This document shows, piece by piece, positions 9,671 through 20,110 of a stretch of DNA of 64,000 bases; position 1 is the stretch's first letter, and every line of letters starts with the position of its first letter. The position numbers were made by a program, and so were the translations under genes. A model generated the notes under the pieces. The model ran no database searches, was not told the origin of the DNA, and saw nothing but the letters and a program-made list of their open reading frames with translations. Origin of the DNA: Paulinella micropora (lineage: Eukaryota; Cercozoa; Imbricatea; Euglyphida; Paulinellidae); NCBI GenBank assembly GCA_019918135.1, contig WBZZ01001327.1, forward strand, positions 37,501 through 101,500, read 5' to 3'.

Positions 9671-9888
9671 TGCAAAAGCTATACCTTGAGTGCGACCAAC
9701 CACGGTCGTCGATCCGACCGTTCGATCTATCTGATGACGAAAGGCAAATGATTCGCATCCAACTCGATCACGAGCGCGACGATCCACCCTCCGACCATCC
9801 AGAGAGGCGGTACCGCTCACCCTCCCAGTCCAGCACAGAGGACAATTTCGTCCGATACGTGGAGGAAGACGAGAACGATGTGTTTTGA
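9670..9888 (+). CDS. Small acidic ORF (72 aa), start overlaps preceding stop
   Basis: The ATG at 9670 overlaps the preceding TAA in the sequence TAATG (9668-9672), an arrangement used for termination-reinitiation in some compact viral and LINE mRNAs. The protein is hydrophilic, with PFDLSDDERQMIRIQLDHER and an acidic C-terminus (YVEEDENDVF). Unknown function. Confidence 0.4.
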   Translation: MQKLYLECDQPRSSIRPFDLSDDERQMIRIQLDHERDDPPSDHPERRYRSPSQSSTEDNFVRYVEEDENDVF

Positions 9889-10212
9889 GACCCTCCAATA
9901 GGGGTTGTATATTTTCCTAGACACTTCCAAAAATAACTTCAAGCTGGCTCTATACAATTGTATATATCTATACAAAAAGTCCACCAAGGACACCAAAAAC
10001 GAAACAAACATCTAGACTGGCAAAGCGCCCGTTCATTCCAACAAATGGACGACCTACGGGCAAGTTTGTTATCCATATATAGCTAACAAATTTGTTCATA
10101 GGTGGACTCCTATTCGGGCCCGATTGCCTTCGGTCTAATAAGGGGATCCGTAGCGCGCTGTGAGGGTATATGTCCGCAATCTGTCCGCTAAAGGCTAGAT
10201 TGTGATTATATA

Positions 10213-10487
10213 TTGCTGTTGACATTCAAGACAACAAAAAAAATTGATTTTTCTGTTTTGGTTGAAATTTCAGTTTTGGTTGGAATTTTGATTTTGGGTG
10301 AAAATTTGAATTTTTCAAATTAACGGCTATATTCGTCCGCAAAATATCGTAAATTTTCGCGAAATGTTACCGTTAAATTTGAAAATTTGAATTTTTGTCA
10401 CAAAAATGAAAAACTGTCACAAAAATGAAAATCTGACACAAAAATGAAAAACTAATTTTTGTTGTTGTCTTGAATGTCAACAGCAAT
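10213..10487 (+). mobile_element. MITE copy 1 (275 bp, TA target duplication)
   Basis: The element starts TTGCTGTTGACATTCAAGAC and ends with the reverse complement of that sequence, giving terminal inverted repeats of about 24 bp. It is flanked on both sides by TA (10211-10212 and 10488-10489), the target duplication of Tc1/mariner-type elements. The interior is AT-rich, with short direct repeats of TGTCACAAAAATGAAAAAC and TTTTGGTTGGAATTT-like units, and has no coding capacity. A second copy in opposite orientation is at 22242-22518. It lies inside gypsy element G1, so it inserted later. Confidence 0.9.
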
Positions 10488-10810
10488 ACTTTTCTCCATC
10501 CCAGCAAGGGATCCGGGACACAACTTTGAGAATACATTCATCCCAGCCTACCGCCAATAGGTCAGCTTGGGTGAAGGTATTTTTACGTCCTGGCCCCGAT
10601 TAACCTCCGCCCCATCCAGGGAGCCCATGGAGCGACCGACATGCCATGTCTACGAGTACCTACATCCCAGCACCAAGTAGATCTTCCGTCCCACCCGGGG
10701 AACCAAGGGAGCGTCACTAGAGGTGAGTTGGCAGTCCTTGCAAAACGAACTTACCGTATATCCGACCAGAGCCAAGAAGTTACTCCTCACATTTGGATGA
10801 CAAGGGTCAT

Positions 10811-10824
10811 CAAGGGGGGGGGAA
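10811..10824 (+). promoter_or_regulatory. Polypurine tract before G1 3' LTR
   Basis: The sequence AAGGGGGGGGAA lies immediately before TGTAGAGC. A purine tract abutting a TG dinucleotide is the plus-strand primer site of LTR retrotransposons. Confidence 0.7.
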
Positions 10825-11475
10825 TGTAGAGCGAAATTCAAAATTCAAATTTGATAATTTAAATTCGAAATCAAATTCGAATTTCGCACATGTTCCGAAA
10901 TCCAAATCATTCGGAGTAACGCCTACAGTTACATTTCTTTTCTTCAATCGCCTATCTGATTCCTAGAAGGAAGAGAAGCCATCAACCTCGAGCCAAACCT
11001 CGACTGCCCACATATTCCTACCGCTCACATTTATCTCTCTACTCCTATCAATAGGGGTTATCGGTATAAACCGGGGAGGGGGGATTGTAGGCGCAGATAG
11101 GTAAATATGTGCTACTTTATTAATACCACGTGTCGGTCCAGACACAATAAGAGATTGTTCCTATTAATAACACTCTTAACCGGATGATGATAATATTACT
11201 AAAAGGTCCGTTACCCTTTTTAGGTTAGAATATATTATCGTTAGACAGGACGAGAACTGGCTGGTGTTTGCCTTGGTTGTTTTTGGGTTTCGCTAGTCTC
11301 CCACATTTTCACATCTTTGATCTTTATTTATATAAGCGAAGAGGATTGTGTTACTGGCGAAGTTGTTGAGTTTGGTTGAGTAAAAGGATAGGCATCAATA
11401 AATATATTCTTTTGAGATCGAACCGGCAAACACTATGCCTGGCTATTCTCTACGCACCTCTGTGGGGGCAGTGAA
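10825..11475 (+). repeat. Candidate 3' LTR of G1
   Basis: The LTR starts TGTAGAGC after the polypurine tract. Within it are a TATA-like box TTTATATAAG at 11327-11336 and AATAAA at 11397-11402, in the order expected for promoter and polyadenylation signals. The right end is uncertain, near CTGGTCACA at about 11475; the matching 5' LTR is not in the window, so the length of ~650 bp is inferred. Confidence 0.55.
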
Positions 11476-12794
11476 CTCCTGGTCACAGCGTACTTCCTTG
11501 ATTCTATTACCTGTTTGCATTTCAAAGAAGCTAATAGCCTTCTTGAAGTAATAAACTCATTCTTATGGGCATTTGAAATAATTTTTTTTTTTATTTTTTC
11601 CATTGAAGACATGAATATAATTTGTGCAAATATCCCAAGGCAGCACTTGCTGATTCATGGGACGTTGATCTTGATCGCATCAAGCAATGCTGCCTAAAAA
11701 AAGTGCAACCTCCCCTAGCACTTTTCGCCCGACGTTACTGTAACTAACGAACGAACTTGAACACACGCACGAAAAGAAAATTCAACGCAAACGCTGAAAA
11801 AAACGCTTTAAAAAAAGTTACCTCTGGATATATGCACTGCGTGCAGAATATCTTGATGTAATATATTTTTATATTTCGACGTGTATATAGAGTTAACCTT
11901 ATGTGTACGTTTAACTTTTTCAAGTTATAAAGTTAAACTTTTTCTTCAGGTTAAACTTTTTTTAAGTTAGACTTTTTATACAAGTTGAACTTTTTTATAT
12001 TATTTTTCATGTTTAATTGAATATCGTCAGTAATATAACCACTCTGTCCACATAAGTAGAGTGATATTAATTCTTCTGTTGTAAGATCTAACCGCATAAC
12101 CAGGTAAAATACATGATATATTGTTTAGTATATCTATTACCGATCCATTATCTTTACGATATCGGATGACTCGATCGCCGCAGGCTCAGGGACTCTCAAC
12201 TTGACTTATCACGTTAAGTACTGGCAGGTGTATCATCCGGCCCATCCTAATAGGAGAGCCAACTGATTTGTGCTGAACACATGACGTTTAAAAGCTCCAT
12301 ATTAATACGGTAGTCGTGCGTCAACAACCAACGTACTCAAAATGTTAATCAATAGACGTTTTGAAATAATACCACTGCGTCGCTACGACTACCAGTAAAC
12401 TAGTGTTCACTAGTGTTCATAGCGATACTAGATTTCATTCGATCACCGTCCAGTCAAGTCCGAGTCCGCATCGAACTTATTCAGTAGACATTGTCACATG
12501 AAGTGTCCAAGTGTGCAGGCAGGAGGAAAAAAGAAACATTAAGGCTGAAACGTCGTTTTGCACATGCTAAAAGACTGAACCACCACCAATGCGTGACACC
12601 CCCCCCCCCCCCCCCCCCCCCGCCCCTTCCCCGCTTCCCAATACACTACCGGTAATCACATCGTGTATCGTGGCAAGGTTGCCGGTGACCCTTCGAAACT
12701 TGGCAACTTGCATTTGAACACGCTACTAGCAGTCAGTTGCATCTCCAAGGAGCAGGCGCGCACATCCGACGACGCCACAGACAACACACTCGGC
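11476..12794. other. Intergenic stretch without a supported gene
   Basis: AT-rich sequence with no convincing ORF. It holds a degenerate run of AGTTAAACTTTTT units at 11905-12000, a short ACTAGTGTTC direct repeat at 12398-12418, and a 23-nt poly-C tract at 12599-12621. Confidence 0.6.
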
Positions 12795-13313
12795 TCAGTC
12801 GCTATCAAAGGACAGGATATTCCTCCGCTTTTTGATTTCATCTTGCTTTTTCCTTCTCTTCATTTCCTTTTTGTTCTTTTTTCTTTTCTTTCTTTTTTTG
12901 TGATTCGAAATATCCGAGCTAGCTGATTCATCTTCGACTCTGGTGGACTTATTACGGTGCAACGTCTCCGTGCTGTCGTCGGTCATGCCATCCAATTTTT
13001 TCTCGGCATGTTTTGCTGACACGTTGTTTTCATCGCCCACTTTCCTCCTTTCTGAACCATTGTCACGATTGTCACTCCCTGTTGCTGTTCTCGCGTTGCC
13101 GCTGTCTTGCGTCCTGCTTGCTGAATCCGTCAATTGGCTTGAAGACTTCGTTTCCTTTTCAAGCTCCCTAAAGCCTAGCACTCCTTGTCCTGTCTCATCT
13201 AGAAACTCTGCCAGCCCATGCGTATGAGCTGTCCTGTATCGCAAACATATCTGTTGGCTTGTCTCCAAGTCGCGGCACAAATCACTAATGGTTCCGCTGC
13301 TTTTGCGCCGCAG
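12795..13313 (-). CDS. Last exon of an unknown host gene with Lys-rich C-terminus
   Basis: The minus-strand frame runs from about 13313 to a stop at 12795-12797. Residues up to 13280 and beyond read as a coiled-coil-like segment (LRRKSSGTISDLCRDLETSQ), then GLAEFLDETGQGVLGFRELE. A long Ser/Asp/Glu/Asn-rich disordered part follows, then a lysine/arginine-rich block of about 30 residues that would serve as a nuclear or nucleolar localisation signal, and a final ILSFDSD. The upstream border (CTGACTGAG before CTGCGG) could be a splice acceptor, and the sequence further upstream is a microsatellite, so earlier exons lie to the right. I do not recognise the family. Confidence 0.5.
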   Translation of the reverse strand: MRRKSSGTISDLCRDLETSQQICLRYRTAHTHGLAEFLDETGQGVLGFRELEKETKSSSQLTDSASRTQDSGNARTATGSDNRDNGSERRKVGDENNVSAKHAEKKLDGMTDDSTETLHRNKSTRVEDESASSDISNHKKRKKRKKNKKEMKRRKKQDEIKKRRNILSFDSD

Positions 13314-13327
13314 CTCAGTCAGGGATT

Positions 13328-13412
13328 GTTATGTTATGTTATGTTATGTTATATTATGTTATGTCATGTTATGTCATGCTATGTATGTATGTATGTATGT
13401 ATGTATTTGTAT
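13328..13412 (+). repeat. TTATG/TATG microsatellite
   Basis: Repeated TTATG units with TATTATG and TCATG variants, followed by six TATG units. It lies just upstream (minus strand) of the host exon at 12795-13313 and is probably intronic. Confidence 0.9.
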
Positions 13413-14097
13413 GCCTTATGGAATAGAGTACGTTTATTTATGTTAGGAGACAGATATGAAAGAGATCAAATATTTCTACTTTATCTGGGACGTTTGGGAC
13501 ACATAATTGGAAGTATTGATTTGTCAAGTCGATAACAATGACAAGGAATCCCTTTAAAATTAGTATAAAAATCGAGTGGTTGAAGTTGGGACGCCCTTGT
13601 TTGAGAGGTTGTGAGTACTGTTGTGTCCTTTTACTTGTGCAGTAGTAGTAGTTTAATAGGAAAGCAGTTCCCTTTACGGAAACTATACTCCTAAAGACAA
13701 ACAAGAAGCAGGACTACTGGGATGACTTACTTCAAGCTAAACAAAATGATCTATACATACTAAAAGTCCAAAATCCCCTAAACCAAACACAAGTCTCAGG
13801 ACGATCCAAGAAATGTGCAGGTAAGGTAAGGTAGTTTGTACGATGTATCTGCAGATTGCTTTCTCTGGTCAAGGGTGGCTCGTGCTTTTGGCGGGGATTT
13901 TTTATTGTTTCGGTGGTAGGACCGACAAATCACCTGCCTATTCTTCCTGCAGACGCATCATTTGACCGCAGAAATCGGAGACATCATGGTCGGGACCAAA
14001 AATTTCGATATTTGAAATTTTTGGTGTGATTTTGGGCTGGGCTGTTCGTCAGTTTGAACTTTCTTTCCCCCTTTCAAAAGGCTGAAGGATATCAACC
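13413..14097. other. Intergenic or intronic stretch
   Basis: No supported gene. It probably holds an upstream intron of the minus-strand gene and the promoter of the plus-strand gene that starts at 14098. A short AAGGTAAGGTAG repeat occurs near 13825. Confidence 0.4.
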
Positions 14098-17000
14098 ATG
14101 ATGGGCTTCCTGCTTTCCCTGTTGGCACCTGCATGGGCTGGTCACTCTGCTCTCGCGAAACCCTTGTGCTGCATTGCAGCAAACAATAGCCGCTTGTTTT
14201 GCCTTGTTTGGTTTGCCAAGGCCATTTTTTTTGGTTTATTTTCTTCTCTCGTTCTTGCAAACGAAAACAATGTAAACACAACTTTCGTATGCTTCTGCTT
14301 TGCAGCAACGACCATGGATTCAGTCTGTGGGTCATGGGCAACGGAGATTGGCTCCTGCTACCAACGGTAAGAAAAGAGATGGGAAAAAAATCAAAATTGA
14401 TCATACTGTACCCCTGCTGTGCTATTGGGTGCGATGTAGCGAATGCATTTGCTGTTGTCTTCTTGTTTCTGTTTCTTAACTTCTTTCTCTCATGTATTCT
14501 TTTCTTGCTGTTGGTCCTGGTTTATTGGTGATGCTGGCTATTAGCGTTGTTGTGGGTTGTCTGCTATGTTTTGTCTGTCTGCCGGGCTCTTTTCTTGCAC
14601 TGCCTGTCCGTTCTCTCTTTTTAATTTGCTCCGTATGCTCCCTCAATTTTCTGTTTTCTATTATCATAAATCCTCTTGATTATTCCTTCACCTTACCTAA
14701 CATTAAACCCCCCCAAACAAAAAAAAAACCCTGCTGATTGAATCACACAAATGATGCAGGTGAATCGTATGATGGATAGCAATTACATCGAACAGCGAGC
14801 ATAGGCAACAAAAGCGCGGGAGACCCATAACTTATCTTGACCATGTTGGCAACTGAAATGAATCATGTGCACATGCCGCTACTGCAGGTATTGTTCTGCA
14901 AAGAACTACAGATACCAGCAGTTCCAATTCCTTCAGAATGCGGACATCGTATCCAGCCATTACTTCAATGACGTCGATACCACGCATGCATACTCCGCGT
15001 CCCAGACATTGTGGATGGGTGAGTTATCAAATTAACCCTCGATCAAAGACCATGTGTCTGATTTCAATCCATCTCACTACGCATGTAGTGGTGTAACTCA
15101 ATACTTTTTTCCTGTACATTTATCTGAATGTTCCTGTGATACAAGCACAGACACACATTGATGGGGAGCAGAATGGACAGGATTCATTTCAAGATAACGA
15201 TGTTTTTCAGAGAGAGTGACCACAAAAGCACTGCGCAGAGGGCAGGCACCAATGCTATTCAACGACCAATCTTTGTCTCATACCCTCATACCCTGCCTCA
15301 AATGGACAGACGGACTCTCGCTGATGAAACTCATTCTTTCAATTTTTTCCAGAATTGAATGCGTAAAATGTGTAACCTCACCTGTCAGATGAAAGCTGCG
15401 GATACTCGGGGTCGGTGAGGCTGAACGTGACGCAGTTTGGCGAGGTAACTCACACATGTATTGTGCACACGCGCATATCAATATCATGTGCATATTATTC
15501 TTATATCGGTATTTATGTTGCAACTCGCTCGTATATCACGCCTAACCGTTTCTGTCCTTTGCTAAATGTTTAGGTTACCTTCAATGGTGCCAACTCTCTC
15601 AACTACCAGTGGACTTCGGCGGTTTTCGCGCCGACTCGCTGGCTGGTCCTTTCACCCTCACTACCAAGAACCTCTCATGCAGAAAGTTCACTCAATGACT
15701 CATCCTCTTTTACGTAATCGCACGTTGGAAACGTGTATACATATATATGCATGGTGAACAAATTAAACGAATTCATGCATGTGAATAACCTATGCGTCAT
15801 GCTGTCAGATCTACGTCGCGAAGCAAAGCACGTTCAAGTGGCCGGAGGGCGTGTGCGCAGACGTGATTACGTATCTGAACGAGAACTGCCGCTGCGGACG
15901 CAACTGGACTTACGGTGCGTTTGTTCCTGTGTTTTGTTTGGTGTGCCCGCGCGGCGCCCGCAACGAGTGGCTGGGCTGGTGCAGGCTACAGCCGCGAGTT
16001 GGTGCCTGCGAAGTGCCAGGGAACGTGCCCGATCTTCGAGAATCTCAAGCTCTACGGCAACGTTTACGTAACACCCCCACCAACACTCAATCCAGACATG
16101 CTTCAGAAACGTGTGGACGAGTTTTTTGCCTGTTTCCTATCTGTTATCGTCTAATCTAGCCAAAGGAGGGGGGGGGGGGTATGCATGCCATGCGCACTGT
16201 ATTTTGAAGCGTTCGTCCGGGAAGTAGAAAGTGTTTGCTCGCGCAGGGGTGAAAGGTATGTGTTGGGGAGAGGGGGGATTACCGCAAAAGAAACTTGGTG
16301 TGGTCTTATTCTGTATGCATACTGCATAGATTTTAGAAAACATGATTTATTATTATTATTATTTTAAAGTATGTATTTTTTACTATTATTTATCCTCCAT
16401 AGCAACCGCAAAGGAATACGTTGCAAGTGAGCAACTTGTACTCTACTTTCCAAACGTCGACCGTTGACTTCAACGCGGATGCCTACCTGATGAAGACCTC
16501 CCAAATCGGTATTCTGTCCAGCTCCCTGTGCATCGTGCTCCTAGCGTATGTGGGTGTGTTTGAATTATTATCATTATTTTCACGGCCAACTTTCTCTTAA
16601 TTAGACTTACCCCTTCCCTAATAGGTTGCTCCGATGCCTCGGATGGAGATTTGCCCAAAGACAAGATGGACGACATCAAAGGATACACGACCATTTCTCC
16701 ACGTTGGCGATCGAGCACGGCTCCAGAACCAGAGGCGACCACGAGCACGTTTGCTCCAGAACCAGAGGCAACCACGAGCACGTTTGCTCCAGAACCAGAG
16801 GCGACCACCGCAGCCAAGGTAGAGACAACCACCGAAGTACGCAAACAGGAGACGACCACCGAAGCAGAGACGACCACCAGCGCAGGCAAGGACTACAATG
16901 GCAAAGACAATGAGGAAGGGCAAACGGCAGAAGATCAAGGTATGCTGTTTCAAAAATGTTGATGAGTGGGGTGCACGCATTTCATACACTGCCTCGTTCT

Positions 17001-17811
17001 CGAACAATTGTGTGTGTGTGTGGGGGGGGGGGGGGGGGGGGCATGAAGGCGAAGGCTGCGAGTGTACGTTCCCGTGCCAGACGTGATATACGGAGCGTAG
17101 TATGATTGTGGATACACTGTTACCGTAGCTGTCGCTGCTCGCAGTCGGATGATGAGTACATTATTGTTAATATTATCATTATTATTGTTGTCATCTGTGT
17201 TCTCTAGGCTCTGCGACGGATGCAGAAGAGCAGGCTCGCGAGTCGCAGGCGAATTCGGATGAGCAAGGTAAGCCCTTGCAAAAACATTGAGAGATAAATT
17301 GGGGTGGAGGACATGCCTTTCATCACCGCCTCTTCTATCTCGACCTTTAACTGTAGAGGGGTGGGCATTCCCATATCAGGCGCGGCAAAAGATTGCGTGA
17401 TATACAGCATAGCATGAATGTGGATGCAATGCATATATCCATACCTGTTGCTACACGCATTTGGGAGAGAATTTTTATTATTATCGCTGTGTTCTCTCAG
17501 GCTCTGGGACCGATGCAGAAAACCAGGCTCGCGAGACGCAGGCGGATGCGGAGGATGGCATGGATGATATGGAAGATGACGATATGGGAAACGACGACGG
17601 GATGAACGATAATAACAATAACGACGGGATGAACAACAATAATAACAATAACGACGGAATGAACAACAATAATAACGACGGAATGAACAACAATAACGAT
17701 GGAATGAACAACGACGGAATGAACGATGGAATGAATCAGTATAAAATGTCATTGGGGTCTAAAAACAAGCTCCCTCTTCGCAATACGAACCGTTGGGCGA
17801 CTATCTTCTAG
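14098..17811 (+). CDS. Secreted cysteine-rich protein with Thr/Pro/Glu repeats and Asn-rich tail; 11 exons
   Basis: Proposed exons: 14098-14140, 14306-14366, 14888-15018, 15389-15444, 15574-~15640, 15809-15914, 15985-16067, 16403-16553, 16625-16939, 17208-17267, 17501-17811. Junctions are GT-AG and phases agree throughout except at the 3' end of exon 5, whose donor I cannot fix. Exon 1 encodes MMGFLLSLLAPAWA, a typical signal peptide; the mature part starts near ATTMDSVCG. It has scattered cysteine pairs (ENCRCGRNW, KCQGTCPIFE) and Asn-x-Ser/Thr sites, so it is likely secreted or on the cell surface. Exon 9 encodes three copies of FAPEPEATTST-like repeats. The last exon ends in DGMNNNN repeats and a stop at 17809-17811. 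No domain family recognised. Confidence 0.65.
17022..17041 (+). repeat. Poly-G tract (20 nt) in intron 9
   Basis: A (TG)n run passes into 20 consecutive G inside the intron between exons 9 and 10 of the secreted-protein gene. Confidence 0.9.
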
Positions 17812-17939
17812 ACGTCCATGTCACCAGCGATATGAACGTACTTGCAATGGCTGGCCCAGAATTGACAAACCACCAGCTTCCAACAAGAATTCCTGAGCTT
17901 TGTTAGAATGTAATAGTCTTTCGTTTCAAATCTTCCAAG

Positions 17940-18115
17940 TCCGATAATGTAATAAAGTCCTGTGACAAATCTGGATGAAACAGGAATCATCTCAAGTACA
18001 CGAAACCATTTGGGTTTTGGAGTCGTGTCCGATAATGTAATAAAGTCCTGTGACAAATCTGGATCAAACAGGAATCATCTCAGGTACACGAAACCGTTTG
18101 GGTTGTGGAGTTGTG
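17940..18115 (+). repeat. 88-bp tandem duplication downstream of the secreted-protein gene
   Basis: The units 17940-18027 and 18028-18115 both begin TCCGATAATGTAATAAAG and differ at only a few positions. Each includes AATAAAG, so the duplication could also repeat a polyadenylation signal of the gene ending at 17811. Confidence 0.85.
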
Positions 18116-19447
18116 TCTTTTTGGGGCAAGTACTTGCGCAATCACGTGAAATCAGACTAATATCAAAATTAAATTGCAGTTTGATTAGAGTTTAAAAATT
18201 TAATAATTCTGATTCAAGAATAACGAAGCTCTCGACGTGCCTATTTTCCACTTTGTTTAAAAGAACGCGGACCAGAAGAGTTACGTAGTTGAAATTTAGA
18301 GGGTAGAAAGAGGATGAGCTGTAGAAGCGATTACAAGTATTTATTTTAAAAAAAGAAAGTAGGAAGGGTTTCTGAAAATTCAGTTTTATTAATACTATTA
18401 ATATTATCAGACTGAGCAGTTTAACGACCGGCTAAAATTATTATCGTTGACATTTTACTATTTTTGACCGGCTCGTTAGAGTCTCCTCTGCACGACGTTT
18501 CGACTTCACGAACTAGTTTTCGATTTCGCTCAGGAATGACTTCACTTGAAACGATTTAATCAAAGTTCTTTTTACAAAAGAGCAACTATTACCTGAAGTT
18601 TTTCCCACTGTCTACTATGATTGCCTTTTCATTGATTTCCTTGAACACTCACCTTACGGTAAATTTGTGGACACGCACTGGCAGTCAAGAGAAAGGAAAA
18701 GAATATTTGCAGTTCACATCTGTGCTTTTTTACATCATGACTGTATATAAAAGACTTTTTCCAAAAGCGAATCTCTGACACTTGAACTCACAACTTGGAC
18801 TTGAAGCACTCCAAGTGCTACACCAGCATTTTCAAGTGTCACACGATACAAACTCACAATCTACGTTCACCGTGATCGTACTTTGCAATTAAAGTCTGCA
18901 AACAAGTAGAAATATATGTAAATACTAAACGAAGTGACCTCTTAGCTATTTACTAGTATTCAAGTTGAAAGTCACCTCTCTACTTGAAAATTAGTACTTA
19001 TTGCAGACATAGAGACTTTTAAGAGTTCGTTGTGTATTTATCTCTTGGTGTTGTATCAAACTCACAATTCGAATTTTCCTTTCAAGTGGAAACTGCACAC
19101 ACGAGTTTTGTGTGCTCTGTCGACATCGATTTGAAACTGAGCACAGTGTCACGGGCCTCCTACGAGGAAGTTACTACTCCGAGTCAACGAACGTGAGACT
19201 GTGAGATAAGAGGTATTAATAATCAAAAACACATATGTTAGACAGATCGTTCACCTCAATTTCTTTGTATTTTTGTGTCGTCTCTCTGCGCTTCTACACT
19301 CTATGCATTCAACCAACACAATATGTGTCTGGTCAGGTTTTGTTTGTGTTAGGGTCACTCCCTTATCACCCAGCAAGATCATTCTCTGCTGCTCATCGTG
19401 CTCTACAAGTATACCCACACTGCCTGGCCTACCCCTGATGACATGCA

Positions 19448-20110
19448 ATGTTCGCCAACTCACGCCACGACGATCCCCTGTCGCGTCTTCGGGACCACAA
19501 GAGGAAATGTCTGGACCCATTTACCATCCTGGGAGTTTATCATGGTCTTCTGCCCTCCGAGAAGAAATTCCTGACGGAAGTTGAAGAAAGGAAGTCAACT
19601 CCTCTCACTACGGACCTCTCGTGGATTCAGTCAACACAGTTTCGAGAAGATTTATTTACTAATTACTCTGGCGAATATCGTAATATCTTACTCAGAGCAT
19701 TAAAAGATAAGCAAACTAATTTGCTTCATCTACCATTGGTACCGACACACTCCCTAAAGTTGATGTGTAATCAAAATGTAACAGCCCACGACATCTACCA
19801 GGAGTACCTGGGACCTACAGGCTCTGCAGCTCAACACGAAGCTCTCTGGAATCAATTGGGTACCCTCATTCCTTTAGAGGAATTTGTTAACCATTTACCG
19901 ATTTCGACTTCGATCCCTGGGGCACCTGGATCTCTTTCTGGATTGGTACTTCCAACCCCTGCAAGCACTCCTGTCACCGTGCCCCCTTCCCTGACTGGTA
20001 CGACTCCAGCAACGACCTTGGGAAGTATTCATTTGGGACCTGCACCGCCCATCGACGAGCCCCGCCACCCCAGCTGCACCACCATCCCCTGCTCCATAAT
20101 AGCCTGCTGA
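19448..20110 (+). CDS. Left-arm ORF of foldback element E (220 aa), unknown
   Basis: ATG at 19448. It is related to the right-arm ORF over most of its length: RHDDPLSRLRDHKRKCLD here matches RHDDPVSKYNEHKRRCLD on the minus strand, EYLGPTGSAAQHEALWNQLG matches YLGPTGSLAAAEKLWHDIG, and both go on into a Pro/Thr/Ser-rich segment. From about 20040 the reading is antisense to the right-arm ORF, so the genuine C-terminus lies near there. The basic N-terminus and disordered C-terminus would suit a nucleic-acid-binding or structural protein, but no family is recognised. Confidence 0.5.
   Translation: MFANSRHDDPLSRLRDHKRKCLDPFTILGVYHGLLPSEKKFLTEVEERKSTPLTTDLSWIQSTQFREDLFTNYSGEYRNILLRALKDKQTNLLHLPLVPTHSLKLMCNQNVTAHDIYQEYLGPTGSAAQHEALWNQLGTLIPLEEFVNHLPISTSIPGAPGSLSGLVLPTPASTPVTVPPSLTGTTPATTLGSIHLGPAPPIDEPRHPSCTTIPCSIIAC

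Larger units (their letters stand above)
4879..11475 (+). mobile_element. Ty3/gypsy element G1, 3' part with accessory ORFs and 3' LTR
   Basis: The left end starts inside the integrase, at its third catalytic motif, directly after the poly-G junction, so gag, protease, RT and most of integrase are absent. What remains is the integrase C-terminus, a further C-terminal domain, a 730-bp gap, five small ORFs on the same strand (7019-9888), a MITE insertion (10213-10487), a polypurine tract (10811-10824) and an LTR that starts TGTAGAGC at 10825. That the small ORFs belong to the same element is inferred from strand and from their place between pol and the 3' LTR. Confidence 0.65.

Noticed and set aside
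9447..9689. ORF MPAQPTLN... on the plus strand
   Set aside because: An overlapping frame has more regular protein-like composition and an overlapping stop-start with the next ORF; this one looks like a shadow.
14098..14370. Unspliced 90-aa reading of the first exon of the secreted-protein gene
   Set aside because: The frame is open, but a donor at 14141 and acceptor at 14305 give a clean signal peptide joined in frame to the cysteine-rich part, which fits better; the unspliced form cannot be fully excluded.
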